Of a DNA stretch of 47,106 bases, positions 1-7,967 are shown piece after piece (positions within the stretch are counted from its first letter, which is position 1; each line of letters opens with the position of its first letter). The DNA is from Advenella kashmirensis W13003. GTDB lineage: Bacteria > Pseudomonadota > Gammaproteobacteria > Burkholderiales > Burkholderiaceae_B. Position numbers and translations under genes: made by a program. The DNA lies in contig NZ_KI650981.1 in the NCBI RefSeq assembly GCF_000506985.1, positions 1 to 47,106 of the forward strand, in the 5' to 3' direction. The notes beneath the pieces are model-generated. The model did not search any database, was not told the DNA's origin, and worked only from the letters and a program-made list of their open reading frames with translations.

Positions 1-102
1 CCAGCGCATCAAAACAAAACTAAATGGCCTGAGCCCGGTGCAATACCGAACCCAGGCCTTCAAAACCTAGCTTTAATCGTCCAACTTTGTGGGGTCACTT
101 CA
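1..102 (+). mobile_element. Right end of an IS3-family insertion sequence
   Basis: The window opens inside an insertion sequence. Positions 2-70 encode the last residues of an IS3-type DDE transposase. The segment 79-102, ending in the dinucleotide CA, looks like the right terminal inverted repeat: read on the other strand it begins TGAAGTGACCCC, as in many IS3/IS150-like ends. The rest of the element lies to the left of the window, so completeness, left repeat and target duplication cannot be judged. The element ends 39 bases before the stop codon of the neighbouring minus-strand gene. Confidence 0.72.
2..70 (+). CDS. IS3-family transposase (OrfB), C-terminal fragment
   Basis: Only 22 codons and a TAG stop are inside the window. 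The translated tail contains LNGLSPVQYRTQAF, which matches the conserved C-terminus of IS3-family OrfB transposases (the usual form is LKGLSPVQYR followed by a short tail). The catalytic DDE core would lie upstream of the window. The adjacent terminal inverted repeat at 79-102 supports the assignment. Whether the full gene is intact cannot be seen. Confidence 0.75.
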   Translation, partial: QRIKTKLNGLSPVQYRTQAFKT

Positions 103-141
103 CTGGACGCCCGTTGTCTAATTCAGGTATGGATGAGCTGG

Positions 142-1278
142 TTAGCTGTTACGCAGCGCGCCGAGCGCACGCTCCAGAATCTGGCGGGTCCTGAACTGAA
201 CCAGCGCCTGCCAGTCTGGGTCGGCGGGAAAGAAAAAGTCCAGCAGGCGCTGCTTGATTGCCTGCCCCTCGGCGCTGGTCGGATCGCCGTACAGATGCAG
301 AAAATGGTCGGCCAGCAGCGCGGGTTGCCCCACTTGCTGGCTGTTATAGGTGCCACATTCTACGACCAGTTGCGTGAATGTACGATCCTGGAAAAGCTTG
401 ACCATGGCGGCCGACGTGTAGCCGGTCGCGGCGGCAGAGATGCCGGTGTCGCTGGCATTGCCGGCGCCGGTGATGACTGTATACAGCCAGGGTCCATAAA
501 TGGACTGGGCGCGCGCGATCCCGGGATACATTTCAGGGGCGATAGCCATCAGCATGGGATGCCCGAAATCGCCGGCACCGGTGTGCAGATCGAAACTGAT
601 GATCTCGCGAGCATGGGCGGGCAGGTGATCCTGCAGAATGCGGTGCAGTGTCAGATTGGACCAGCTCGGCTTGTCGCCACCATAATACAGCCCATCGCGG
701 TGCAGGTACTGGCCGGCTTCCACCACATTCATGAGTGCCGCATAGCCTTTTTCCTGGACCGCCTGGTGCCAGCGCTGATCCCGTGCCTCGCGGTTTTGCG
801 GGTCACGGATATCGGTGGAAAACAGGTCATGTACCGCTTCATAGCCCGGATTGGCCGGCAAGGGCTGGCTGAAATCCAGGTAGTTGCGATTCAGGTCCAT
901 ATTGTCTTCGTTGACGCGCCGTTTCCAGGATGTGCCGTAGGGATTGATCAGGTGGATCAGCAGAATACCGACGCCGGCGGCAGGGCTGACGTCCTGTTCC
1001 AGCAAGAAGCGCGTCTGGCAAATGGATCCGTAGTAGCCTTCCACGCCGTGCGTGCCCGATACCACGACGAGCCATTTTTCTGCATCGGGGTCGCCGGCGA
1101 TGGCGACATCGGTACAAAGGTTCTCATTTTCCACGCCCTTCAGCGGATGCGGGTAGGCATGCAGCCGGGCACCCTGATGGTGGGCAGCCTTCAGGAACGA
1201 CGCCCGCAGCTGAGAGTAGGTCAGCTGGCTTGGGGCCAGACGGAAAATAGGCAAATCGGCGGGATCGAAGGTAGTCAT
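142..1278 (-). CDS. M14-like zinc metallopeptidase/deacylase, DUF2817 family
   Basis: A 378-residue cytoplasmic-looking protein of the DUF2817 family, related to M14 carboxypeptidases and succinylglutamate desuccinylase. With ATG at 1278 as start, the zinc-binding HxxE is H77/E80 in SGTHGVEGYYGS and the third ligand is H232 in SFDLHTGAG. The substrate-binding region is NMDLNRNY (about 127-133), and the likely general base is E307 in VVECGTYN. An upstream in-frame extension exists (to 1392), but it is rich in shadow-type sequence, and homology to the family begins soon after the internal ATG. It is transcribed divergently from an amino-acid ABC transporter. That suggests, without proving, a role in releasing amino acids from acylated or peptide substrates. 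The exact substrate is unknown. Confidence 0.85.
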   Translation of the reverse strand: MTTFDPADLPIFRLAPSQLTYSQLRASFLKAAHHQGARLHAYPHPLKGVENENLCTDVAIAGDPDAEKWLVVVSGTHGVEGYYGSICQTRFLLEQDVSPAAGVGILLIHLINPYGTSWKRRVNEDNMDLNRNYLDFSQPLPANPGYEAVHDLFSTDIRDPQNREARDQRWHQAVQEKGYAALMNVVEAGQYLHRDGLYYGGDKPSWSNLTLHRILQDHLPAHAREIISFDLHTGAGDFGHPMLMAIAPEMYPGIARAQSIYGPWLYTVITGAGNASDTGISAAATGYTSAAMVKLFQDRTFTQLVVECGTYNSQQVGQPALLADHFLHLYGDPTSAEGQAIKQRLLDFFFPADPDWQALVQFRTRQILERALGALRNS

Positions 1279-1382
1279 GGCGCAAATATCGGCAGGAAAG
1301 GGCAGGAAAAACAAGGGTTTCGGGCAAAATCGGCGAGCGGAAGGCAAATTTGTGTAAAAATCTCGTGTCCGCGCGTTGTAAC

Positions 1383-1426
1383 CTGCTTGCAATCACAGAT
1401 GTGAAGCAGGAACAAGGCGTTATACT
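1383..1426 (+). promoter_or_regulatory. Nested palindrome and -10 box upstream of the HisJ-type gene
   Basis: The sequence shows TCACA (1393-1397) and TGTGA (1400-1404), a perfect inverted repeat with a 2-base spacer. It sits inside an outer pair CTGCTT (1383-1388) and AAGCAG (1404-1409). A good -10 hexamer, TATACT, follows at 1421-1426, so the palindrome covers the place where a -35 box would be. This fits an operator for a regulator of the downstream transport operon. The regulator is not identifiable and there is no clear -35 consensus. Confidence 0.4.
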
Positions 1427-1463
1427 ACTTCAATTGTTTACGATATGTTTCCCGGGGTGAGGA

Positions 1464-2240
1464 ATGAAAAAACTTTTTGTTGCGGCCATACTGGCGGCAT
1501 GGGTGCCGACGATGGCATATGCAGCTCCAGCCAAACTGCGTTTTGGCATTGATCCCACTTTTGCGCCGTTTGAGTCGGTCAACCCGCAGGGTGAACTCGT
1601 TGGTATCGATGTTGACATGGGTAAATCCATCTGTAAGCGCATTGAAGCGGACTGTGAATGGATTCGCATGAATTTCGATGGCGTGATTCCTGCCCTGAAG
1701 GCAAAGAAAATCGACGCTATTCTCTCGGGCATGACCATTACCAAGGAACGCGAGAAACAGGTGCTGTTTTCAGATGTGATGTACGCCAGTTCCACGCGTC
1801 TGATGGTGCCGGCCAACAGCGAAGGGCTGGATACGACGGCCGAGTCCCTGAAAGGCAAAACGATCGGTGTTGTCCAGGGTACTACCCAGGCAGCCTATGC
1901 CGACAAGCACTGGAAAGGCAAGGGTATTGATCTGGTGTCCTACCAGAACGATGATCTGGCCAAGCAGGACCTGGCGCTGGGACGCGTTGATGCTACTCTT
2001 CAGGACGCTGCGGCAGCAACGATTTTCTTTGAAAGCGCCGATGGCAAAAATTTCAAGCTGGTGGGCACGCCCGTGTCTGACGCCGAGGTGTTTGGAAATG
2101 GTAACGGCATTGGACTGCGCAAGGACGATACCGAACTCAAGGGTAAAATCGATAAAGCGCTTGCCGATATGAAGCAGGACGGCGAGTACGCAAAAATTCT
2201 CGAAACCTACAAAAAATACGGTATCAAGGAACACGAATAA
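1464..2240 (+). CDS. Polar amino-acid ABC transporter, periplasmic binding protein (HisJ/ArgT type)
   Basis: A 258-residue periplasmic solute-binding protein of family 3. It has a Sec signal peptide, with cleavage expected after MAYA near residue 20. The mature protein starts with the typical LRFGIDPTFAPFES segment. Other family marks are GELVGIDVDMGKSICKR, the SGMTITKEREKQVLFSDVMY stretch and the hinge-region KGKTIGVVQGTT. The ligand is most likely a basic amino acid (lysine, arginine, ornithine or histidine), judged by similarity to HisJ/ArgT. The start ATG is preceded by a GTGAGGA ribosome-binding site. Two permeases and an ATPase follow, completing the importer, after a 144-base gap that contains a strong hairpin. 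Confidence 0.93.
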   Translation: MKKLFVAAILAAWVPTMAYAAPAKLRFGIDPTFAPFESVNPQGELVGIDVDMGKSICKRIEADCEWIRMNFDGVIPALKAKKIDAILSGMTITKEREKQVLFSDVMYASSTRLMVPANSEGLDTTAESLKGKTIGVVQGTTQAAYADKHWKGKGIDLVSYQNDDLAKQDLALGRVDATLQDAAAATIFFESADGKNFKLVGTPVSDAEVFGNGNGIGLRKDDTELKGKIDKALADMKQDGEYAKILETYKKYGIKEHE

Positions 2241-2256
2241 GCGCTTCCTTACTGTG

Positions 2257-2291
2257 CTGCGCGGTCCGGCACATTGCCGGTGGCCGCGCAG
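2257..2291 (+). terminator. Intra-operon stem-loop after the binding-protein gene
   Basis: CTGCGCGG (2257-2264) pairs with CCGCGCAG (2284-2291), and the inner CCGGC (2266-2270) pairs with GCCGG (2276-2280). The result is a long GC-rich hairpin followed by a T-rich but interrupted tract. Hairpins between a binding-protein gene and its permease genes are a known way to make far more binding protein than membrane components, by partial termination or 3'-end protection. That role here is inferred. Confidence 0.6.
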
Positions 2292-2384
2292 TTTGCATTT
2301 CAGGGTGCATATGACCGCGCACCTGGCCCGACCGGTCGCGTTATAGCCCGACCACTTCATAGATAACGATATTTAAGGAACCCG

Positions 2385-3071
2385 ATGCTGTACGGATATG
2401 GATCCCAGATATGGGCCGGTACGCTCGCCACCTGTCTGCTGACTGTCCTGACGCTGCTCTTTTCGATCATCATCGGTATGATTGGGGCCTTGTGCAAGCT
2501 GTCGCCCAATCCGCTCTTGCGCTGGCCCTTTACTGCCTACACCACCCTTATCCGCAGTGTTCCTGATCTGGTGATCATGTTGCTGGTTTTCTATAACCTG
2601 CAGGAACTTATCAATTTTATCTGTGCCTGGGCGGGCTGGGCGCAATATCAGATGGATGCCTTTTCGGCAGGCGTGACCACGCTTTCATTCATCTACGGCG
2701 CCTATATGACGGAAACATTCCGCGGTGCCATTCAATCTGTTCCCAAAGGGCAACTGGAAGCGGGCTATGCGACGGGGATGAGTCCGTTGACGGTGTTCCG
2801 CCTGATCCTGCTGCCCCAGCTCATTCGGTTTGCGCTGCCTGGTCTGAACAATAATCTGCAGGTCATCATCAAAGCCACGGCGCTGGTGTCTATTATCGGC
2901 TTGCTTGATATCGTGACGGTTACCCAGCAGGCTGGCCGCAGCACCCAGCAACTGTTTTTCTTCAACCTGGTTGCCGCGGGCATTTATCTTTGCATGACGG
3001 CGGTCAGCCTGATCGTGTTGTCCTGGCTGGACCGCCGTTACTCTGCCGGGGTGCGGGAGGTTCGTCTGTGA
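2385..3071 (+). CDS. Polar amino-acid ABC transporter permease (HisQ type)
   Basis: A 228-residue inner-membrane permease with about five transmembrane segments, of the His/Glu/Gln/Arg/opine family. The EAA-loop that contacts the ATPase is seen around residues 105-140, in FRGAIQSVPKGQLEAG followed by a conserved LPQ. The region TLIRSVPDLVIMLLVFY is the usual N-terminal family signature (RSVP-hydrophobic). The start ATG has an AAGGAA site four bases upstream. The stop overlaps the GTG start of the next permease by four bases, so the two are translationally coupled and probably form a heterodimer. Confidence 0.93.
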   Translation: MLYGYGSQIWAGTLATCLLTVLTLLFSIIIGMIGALCKLSPNPLLRWPFTAYTTLIRSVPDLVIMLLVFYNLQELINFICAWAGWAQYQMDAFSAGVTTLSFIYGAYMTETFRGAIQSVPKGQLEAGYATGMSPLTVFRLILLPQLIRFALPGLNNNLQVIIKATALVSIIGLLDIVTVTQQAGRSTQQLFFFNLVAAGIYLCMTAVSLIVLSWLDRRYSAGVREVRL

Positions 3072-3778
3072 GCGAGATCCTTGAGCGCTACTGGCAGGCT
3101 TATCTGGGGTTCGGCATTCCCATCACCGGCCTGGCCATGACCATCTGGATTCTGTTGCTGGCGGTGCTGTTTGGCACCGTGCTGGCCATTCCCATGGCGA
3201 TCTGGCGCTGTTCGTCGAATCGATGGGTGAGTATGCCGGTGCGGATTTACACTTTTGTGTTTCGCGGAACCCCGCTTTATGTGCAGTTGCTGCTTGTTTA
3301 CACGGGCCTGTTCAGTCTGAGCATCGTGCGCCAGACACCGTTGCTGGCTACGTTTTTCCGGGATGGTTTCAACTGTGTTATTCTGGCCTTCACCATCAAT
3401 ACCTGTGCTTACATGACCGAAGTGCTGGCGGGAGCGATTCGCGCAATCCCGCATGGTGAGATCGAAGCCGCGCAGGCTTTTGGCTTTTCCCGCTTCAGGC
3501 TGTACACAAAGATCATTTTGCCCTCTGCCTTTCGGCGTGCCTTGCCGTTTTACAGTAACGAAGTCATTCTGGTTTTGCATTCCACGTCCCTGGCATTCAC
3601 GGCAACCGTGCCCGAATTGCTGAAAGTGGCGCGCGATGTCAACAGCGCGACATTCAACTCGCTGCCTGCCTTTGGTATCGCCGCTATTCTGTATGCAGCC
3701 CTGGCAATGGTGCTGGTGGCGCTGTTTCGCAAGGCCGAAAAAAAATGGCTGGGTTTTCTGAAACCCGCCGCGCACTGA
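3068..3778 (+). CDS. Polar amino-acid ABC transporter permease (HisM type)
   Basis: A 236-residue partner permease. The start chosen is GTG at 3068, which overlaps the preceding stop (GTGA) and gives [16 protein letters not shown], a normal HisM N-terminus. A longer in-frame reading back to 2990 would overlap the HisQ-type gene by 82 bases and carries non-family sequence. [14 protein letters not shown] is the conserved region before the third membrane segment, and [20 protein letters not shown] is the EAA loop. The ATPase gene begins one base after this stop. Confidence 0.92.
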   Translation: MSEILERYWQAYLGFGIPITGLAMTIWILLLAVLFGTVLAIPMAIWRCSSNRWVSMPVRIYTFVFRGTPLYVQLLLVYTGLFSLSIVRQTPLLATFFRDGFNCVILAFTINTCAYMTEVLAGAIRAIPHGEIEAAQAFGFSRFRLYTKIILPSAFRRALPFYSNEVILVLHSTSLAFTATVPELLKVARDVNSATFNSLPAFGIAAILYAALAMVLVALFRKAEKKWLGFLKPAAH

Positions 3779-3779
3779 T

Positions 3780-4556
3780 ATGACAATTGCCATGGAAAAT
3801 TTACGCGTCCAGGATATTCACAAACGTTTCGGCAGCAATGAGGTGCTCAAGGGCGTATCGCTGTTGGCCAACAAGGGTGACGTGATCAGTATCATCGGCT
3901 CCAGCGGCTCCGGCAAGAGTACGCTGTTGCGTTGTATCAACTTTCTGGAAACACCTGATTCTGGACGCATTTTCGTACACGGTGAAGAGCTGCGTACAGT
4001 GCAACGCAATAACACGCTGGTGGCGGCGGATCGCCGACAACTGCAATATATGCGCACCCGCCTGTCCATGGTGTTCCAGCATTTCAACTTGTGGTCGCAT
4101 ATGACGGTGCTGGAAAATATTACCGCAGCGCCGGTCAATGTGCTGGGTATATCGCGCCCGGAAGCGCTGGCGCGTGCGGAAAGCAATCTGCTCAAGGTTG
4201 GCCTGAACCTGGATACGCTCAGGAAATATCCCATGCATTTGTCTGGCGGGCAACAGCAACGCGTGGCTATTGCGCGTGCGCTTGCCCTGGAACCCGAGGT
4301 GATGCTGTTTGACGAACCGACTTCTGCACTGGATCCGGAGCTGGTGGGTGAAGTGCTGCGGGTCATGCAGAAACTGGCTGAAGAAGGCCGCACCATGATC
4401 ATCGTGACGCACGAAATGGCGTTTGCGCGTGAGGTGTCCAGTCAGGTCATGTTTTTGCATCAGGGCGTGGTGGAAGAGGAGGGCCCTCCCGGGGAAATTC
4501 TCCTGAAACCCCGAAGCGCCCGCCTGGCAACCTTTCTGGCCGGCAATCTGAAGTAG
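3780..4556 (+). CDS. Polar amino-acid ABC transporter ATP-binding protein (HisP type)
   Basis: A 258-residue ABC ATPase that powers the importer encoded just upstream. The Walker A motif GSSGSGKST is at residues 40-48, the signature LSGGQQQ begins at residue 154, and Walker B ends in DEP with D178/E179. A switch histidine follows in VTHEM. The insert between Walker A and the Q-loop ([19 protein letters not shown]) is typical of HisP rather than GlnQ and supports a histidine/basic amino-acid system. The gene starts one base after the HisM-type stop, which completes a binding protein-permease-permease-ATPase operon. Confidence 0.94.
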   Translation: MTIAMENLRVQDIHKRFGSNEVLKGVSLLANKGDVISIIGSSGSGKSTLLRCINFLETPDSGRIFVHGEELRTVQRNNTLVAADRRQLQYMRTRLSMVFQHFNLWSHMTVLENITAAPVNVLGISRPEALARAESNLLKVGLNLDTLRKYPMHLSGGQQQRVAIARALALEPEVMLFDEPTSALDPELVGEVLRVMQKLAEEGRTMIIVTHEMAFAREVSSQVMFLHQGVVEEEGPPGEILLKPRSARLATFLAGNLK

Positions 4557-4593
4557 CATGGCGGCAGGCGCATGAGCGTGCCGCTGCTTGCTA

Positions 4594-5685
4594 TCAGTCC
4601 GGCTGGGCGATGGCCGTTTCCTGAATGGGAATAATAGTCTGCCTGTTATTCGCAATGGCTTCAGGTTGTGACTGCTGCTCCAGCTCAATCAGGCGTTGGA
4701 GTCCCTTGCGGAACTTGATCGGGCCGCCGTCCAGCTTAAGGTTAATGAACGGCGTGCGGCGATTATCCATGCCTTTTTGAACCGCACCCAGCACGATCCT
4801 GTCCTCTTCAAACGCCTTGCGCACGCCTTCGGCGAACTGGGCAGAGATGGCCTGATCATTCGGACTGAAATTCCGTAGCTGGAACCAGAAGTAGCGAGTG
4901 GTTTTGTCGTCGACCGGCGTCAGGAAATTATAGGAGTCCATCAGGAACACGTCGGGATGCCGCGGCGCATCGTCACCGCCCGTTCCGGCCGGAGTGAAGA
5001 CTGCCTTGATAATGGCGTGCGATGGATAGCGTACTTCGTAATGCTGCTTGCGATCGCAATTGCCCGAAAACCTGACAAATTTGGCGTAGAAGGGTGCGAC
5101 CTCGGTGTCGTGCATCCAGCGTGACACGATGACGCCATTGTCCATGACAGTCGTGGTCAGCGGCTCGTTTTCACAGGCGCTGTTGCCAAAGGAACTGCGA
5201 TGCACCCACGCGACGTGGGACGGGTCCAGCAGATTGTCGGTCATGTACAGGTAATTGCATTCCACAATCATGGCGTCACCCTGATTGGTGCCCCAGTCGG
5301 GGTCGCCGTACTCGGCAATGTGCGGAATGAGAGCAGGATCGGCCTGTTGCGCATCACCCATCCAGACCCAGACCAGCCCGTATTTTTCGGTCACGGCAAA
5401 GTGCCTGACCGTGGCGGCGCGTGGGATTTTTGCACCGGGCGCGAAAATACAGGTGCCCTGGCCGTTGAAGGTGAGGCCGTGATAGCCGCACTCGATCGCA
5501 TCGTCGATCAGCCTTCCCATGGACAACGGCAGCTTGCGGTGCGGACAGGCGTCCTCAAGGGCGACAACCTGGCCATTTTTCTGACGATAGAACACCAGGT
5601 GTTCGTTAAGCAATTGCAATGGGAAAAGCTCATGGCTGATGTCTTGGCTCCACGCCGCGACATACCATGCATTCTTCAGAAACAT
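4594..5685 (-). CDS. Rieske non-haem iron oxygenase, VanA (vanillate O-demethylase) type
   Basis: A 363-residue ring-hydroxylating or O-demethylating oxygenase subunit. The Rieske [2Fe-2S] site is C47-x-H49 and C66-x2-H69. The mononuclear iron site is D154, H157 and H162 in NLLDPSHVAWVH. The N-terminus (FLKNAWYVAAWSQDI) and overall length match the vanillate O-demethylase oxygenase group, which splits methyl ethers of aromatic acids with electrons from a separate ferredoxin reductase (VanB). No reductase gene is nearby. It starts 12 bases after the gshA stop and is almost certainly cotranscribed with gshA. The actual substrate cannot be read from the sequence. Confidence 0.87.
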   Translation of the reverse strand: MFLKNAWYVAAWSQDISHELFPLQLLNEHLVFYRQKNGQVVALEDACPHRKLPLSMGRLIDDAIECGYHGLTFNGQGTCIFAPGAKIPRAATVRHFAVTEKYGLVWVWMGDAQQADPALIPHIAEYGDPDWGTNQGDAMIVECNYLYMTDNLLDPSHVAWVHRSSFGNSACENEPLTTTVMDNGVIVSRWMHDTEVAPFYAKFVRFSGNCDRKQHYEVRYPSHAIIKAVFTPAGTGGDDAPRHPDVFLMDSYNFLTPVDDKTTRYFWFQLRNFSPNDQAISAQFAEGVRKAFEEDRIVLGAVQKGMDNRRTPFINLKLDGGPIKFRKGLQRLIELEQQSQPEAIANNRQTIIPIQETAIAQPD

Positions 5686-5697
5686 GAAAATCTCCGT

Positions 5698-7251
5698 TTA
5701 TTCCGGCCGTTTCAGGGCTGCCATATAGCGTTCGACATATTCGTCAAAGCTTTCGTTGTCGGATGCCTCTATTTTAGCCTGTTCCTCAAGCGATACTCTG
5801 ACGCTTTGCCGCAATTTCTGCTCTGCTTCGGCAGACAGTTCGCCAAAGCGCAACTCATCGGTCAGGCGCTGACTTTGCACGCGTGTGTAGTCGGCAAAGC
5901 TCAGGCCGCTTTCCCGCAGTTCCTGCAGGATACGCGCCGATGGGGTGGCCGATACATCGTCCAGCTTGTGGCGCTGTTCCTGAATGGCGGCACTGTATTG
6001 GGTGGTGCTGAATACGATATCCAGTTCCTTGGCATACAGGGCGATCTGATCCAGCAACTGGTTGCCCCAGTCGGGAATCGAAATGTCTTCGCCGTTGCTG
6101 CTCAACCTCAATGAGGGATCGCGTCCGCGATTGACCACATCGGTGAAGTTGGCCTGGCTTTCTTCACAGAAACCGTCGTAAGGGAACAGGCGGCTGTCAT
6201 GCACGGCACAGAACAGCAAAAACGCGTCCATAAAATGACAGGTTGCATTTGAAATGCCGACGGCACTGAAGGGGTCGACATCCAGGCAGCGGATTTCGAC
6301 GTACTCGATGCCGCGTTCCATCAGAGCGGTGATGGGCCGTTCGCCCCGGCCCGTCGTACGTTTGGGGCGAATGGTCGAATAATATTCGTTTTCGATCTGC
6401 AGGACATTGGTGTTCAACTGGATCCACTGGCCATCGCGATGTGTGCCGATCGCCTGATATTCCGGCCAGGGCTGGGTGACGGCGTGGTACATTTTTCTGA
6501 CGAAGGTGGACAGATCGTTGTAGCACATCTTCAGTCCGGACTGTGCGTCGTTCTGGTACCCCAGATCGCTCATGCGCAGGCTGGTGGCATAGGGAAGATA
6601 CAGCGTGTCGTGATCCAGCTCGCGCAACGGGTGCGGGCGGTCTCCCAGAAACGAGCGGGGAACCGCGGGCGATGCGCCAAACAGGTACATGAGCAGCCAG
6701 TTATAGCGAGTGAAATTGCGGATCAGACCCATGTAGCCGATGGACTGGCGTTCTGTCTCGGTTTCGCCCTCAAGTCCGAGAACCTCCCAGAGTGAACCGG
6801 GCAGGGAGAAGTTGTAGTGAAGTCCGGCAATGCATTGCATGGCGCGTCCATAGCGTTCGGCCAGGCCGCGACGGTAGACATTACGCAGCGTGCCGCTGTT
6901 GGACGTGCCGTAGGTGGCGATAGGAATTTGCGCATCGGGCGGCAAATGGCCCGGCATGGATTGCATCCAGATGCTTTCTGACGGAAACTGGCGCGTTGCA
7001 AAGCGGTGTACATCGGTCAGCTCTTCAAGCAACGCATCTATCGAGGTATGCGTGCCTGTGATGAGTTCGATCAGCGATTCCGAATAATCGGTCGTGATAT
7101 TCGGGTGGGTCAGCGCCGAGCCCAGAAGGGTGGAGTGCGGCGTCGTGGCCAGCGCGCCGTCGCGGTCAATCCGCAGCCCTTCGCGTTCGATTCCGCGTAG
7201 AATATGAGTTAGCGAGTCTCGATGCTGCTGTAGTGTGGTCATGCGCTGCAC
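5698..7251 (-). CDS. gshA: Glutamate-cysteine ligase
   Basis: A 517-residue enzyme that joins glutamate and cysteine with ATP, the first and committed step of glutathione synthesis. It belongs to the proteobacterial GshA class and shows the conserved GIEREGLRI near the N-terminus, HPNITTDYSESLIELIT, MPGHLPPD and the GLHYNFSLP segment. The start chosen is GTG at 7251, because AGGA lies six bases upstream of it. An ATG at 7242 would be 15 bases from that site. gshB is not in the window. A Rieske oxygenase gene follows in the same transcription unit. Confidence 0.95.
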   Translation of the reverse strand: MQRMTTLQQHRDSLTHILRGIEREGLRIDRDGALATTPHSTLLGSALTHPNITTDYSESLIELITGTHTSIDALLEELTDVHRFATRQFPSESIWMQSMPGHLPPDAQIPIATYGTSNSGTLRNVYRRGLAERYGRAMQCIAGLHYNFSLPGSLWEVLGLEGETETERQSIGYMGLIRNFTRYNWLLMYLFGASPAVPRSFLGDRPHPLRELDHDTLYLPYATSLRMSDLGYQNDAQSGLKMCYNDLSTFVRKMYHAVTQPWPEYQAIGTHRDGQWIQLNTNVLQIENEYYSTIRPKRTTGRGERPITALMERGIEYVEIRCLDVDPFSAVGISNATCHFMDAFLLFCAVHDSRLFPYDGFCEESQANFTDVVNRGRDPSLRLSSNGEDISIPDWGNQLLDQIALYAKELDIVFSTTQYSAAIQEQRHKLDDVSATPSARILQELRESGLSFADYTRVQSQRLTDELRFGELSAEAEQKLRQSVRVSLEEQAKIEASDNESFDEYVERYMAALKRPE

Positions 7252-7350
7252 AAGTCGTCCTGAGGTATCTTGAAATCAATAATTGCTGATTTTAAGGGAG
7301 TTCCGCTGCTTTTCAGTTTTAAACGGTTTGTTTCGGATTAATTAATTTAG

Positions 7351-7863
7351 GTGATGCAGGTGATCAAACGTCTGGCTCTTGTTTTTTTCGTGGTCCTGTT
7401 GGCAGGATGTTCGCCAAAATACGATTGGCGTGAAGTGACGACGGCGGGTGGGCACCTGAAAGCCATCTTCCCGGACAAGCCCCGCAGCGAGTCGCGCACC
7501 ACTGAAATTGAAGGGGTGAATTATCCGTTTACCATGGACATGGCGCTGGTGGACGACCAGGTCTTTGCCGTCGTCTACAGCGTGCTGCCGGAAGGAAAAC
7601 AGGACGAGGCCAGTTCGCAAAAAGCGGGCGAGGCACTGTTGCGGTCGGTCTATATGAGTATGAATGAACCGGCACCCGAACCGCTGCCGGCGTTTGGCGA
7701 GAAGCTGACATTCAGAAAGGCGGTCGGCAACCAGAATGCCAGTGTGTATGTAAAGGTCTTTGCCGGCAAGGGCGTGATCGTGCAGGCCTATGCGGCAGGG
7801 CAGGACGACACGCTGAGCGAACCGGTGGCAGACGAGTTTTTGAACGGTATGGCGCTCCAGTAG
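7351..7863 (+). CDS. Small putative lipoprotein of unknown function
   Basis: At most 170 residues. The N-terminus has a signal peptide with lipobox LLAGC (cysteine 20), so the product is predicted to be lipid-anchored in the envelope. No known domain is recognised. The mature part contains PDKPRSESRTTEIEG and a C-terminal β-rich segment. Three closely spaced starts are possible (GTG 7351, ATG 7354, GTG 7360), and none has a clear ribosome-binding site at ideal distance. It lies alone between divergent gshA and the riboswitch-controlled metX operon. Confidence 0.75.
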   Translation: MMQVIKRLALVFFVVLLAGCSPKYDWREVTTAGGHLKAIFPDKPRSESRTTEIEGVNYPFTMDMALVDDQVFAVVYSVLPEGKQDEASSQKAGEALLRSVYMSMNEPAPEPLPAFGEKLTFRKAVGNQNASVYVKVFAGKGVIVQAYAAGQDDTLSEPVADEFLNGMALQ

Positions 7864-7890
7864 CCGTCTGCCCGATGTTTTTTTAAATGA

Positions 7891-7896
7891 TACAAT
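7891..7896 (+). promoter_or_regulatory. Probable -10 box for the metX operon
   Basis: The hexamer TACAAT is one base from the TATAAT consensus. A transcript starting about seven bases downstream (near 7903) would begin just before the first stem of the SAM-II riboswitch, as expected. There is no convincing -35 box at 17 bases. Confidence 0.45.
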
Positions 7897-7904
7897 GTCG
7901 TAAA

Positions 7905-7967
7905 GGTTGGCGCCGATTTGTCTGATCCGCTTGCGGGCGCCTCAAAAATCCCGCTAAATAGGTCCGT
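7905..7967 (+). promoter_or_regulatory. SAM-II (SAM-alpha) riboswitch controlling metX translation
   Basis: The 63 bases before the metX start carry the SAM-II hallmarks in order. Stem P1 is GGCGCC (7909-7914) pairing with GGCGCC (7936-7941). GATTTG follows the first strand directly. A CGCTTGC segment lies in the loop, then an A-rich linker, then CCCGCTAAATAGG (7950-7962). CCGC (7951-7954) can pair with GCGG (7933-7936) in the loop to form the pseudoknot. The AGG of the ribosome-binding site is at 7960-7962, five bases before the ATG. In this class, S-adenosylmethionine binding stabilises the pseudoknot and hides that site, shutting translation off. Exact pairs of the second stem are inferred by eye. 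Confidence 0.85.

Noticed and set aside
133-1404. A 423-codon open frame on the plus strand opposite the M14-like gene
   Set aside because: It mirrors the minus-strand gene, whose zinc-site motifs are clear. The plus-strand translation has no recognisable domain and no good ribosome-binding site. Long antisense frames are common in GC-rich coding DNA.
3801-4688. A 295-codon minus-strand frame opposite the HisP-type gene
   Set aside because: The plus strand encodes an ABC ATPase with all motifs. The antisense translation is rich in His/Gln/Arg, as expected for a shadow frame.
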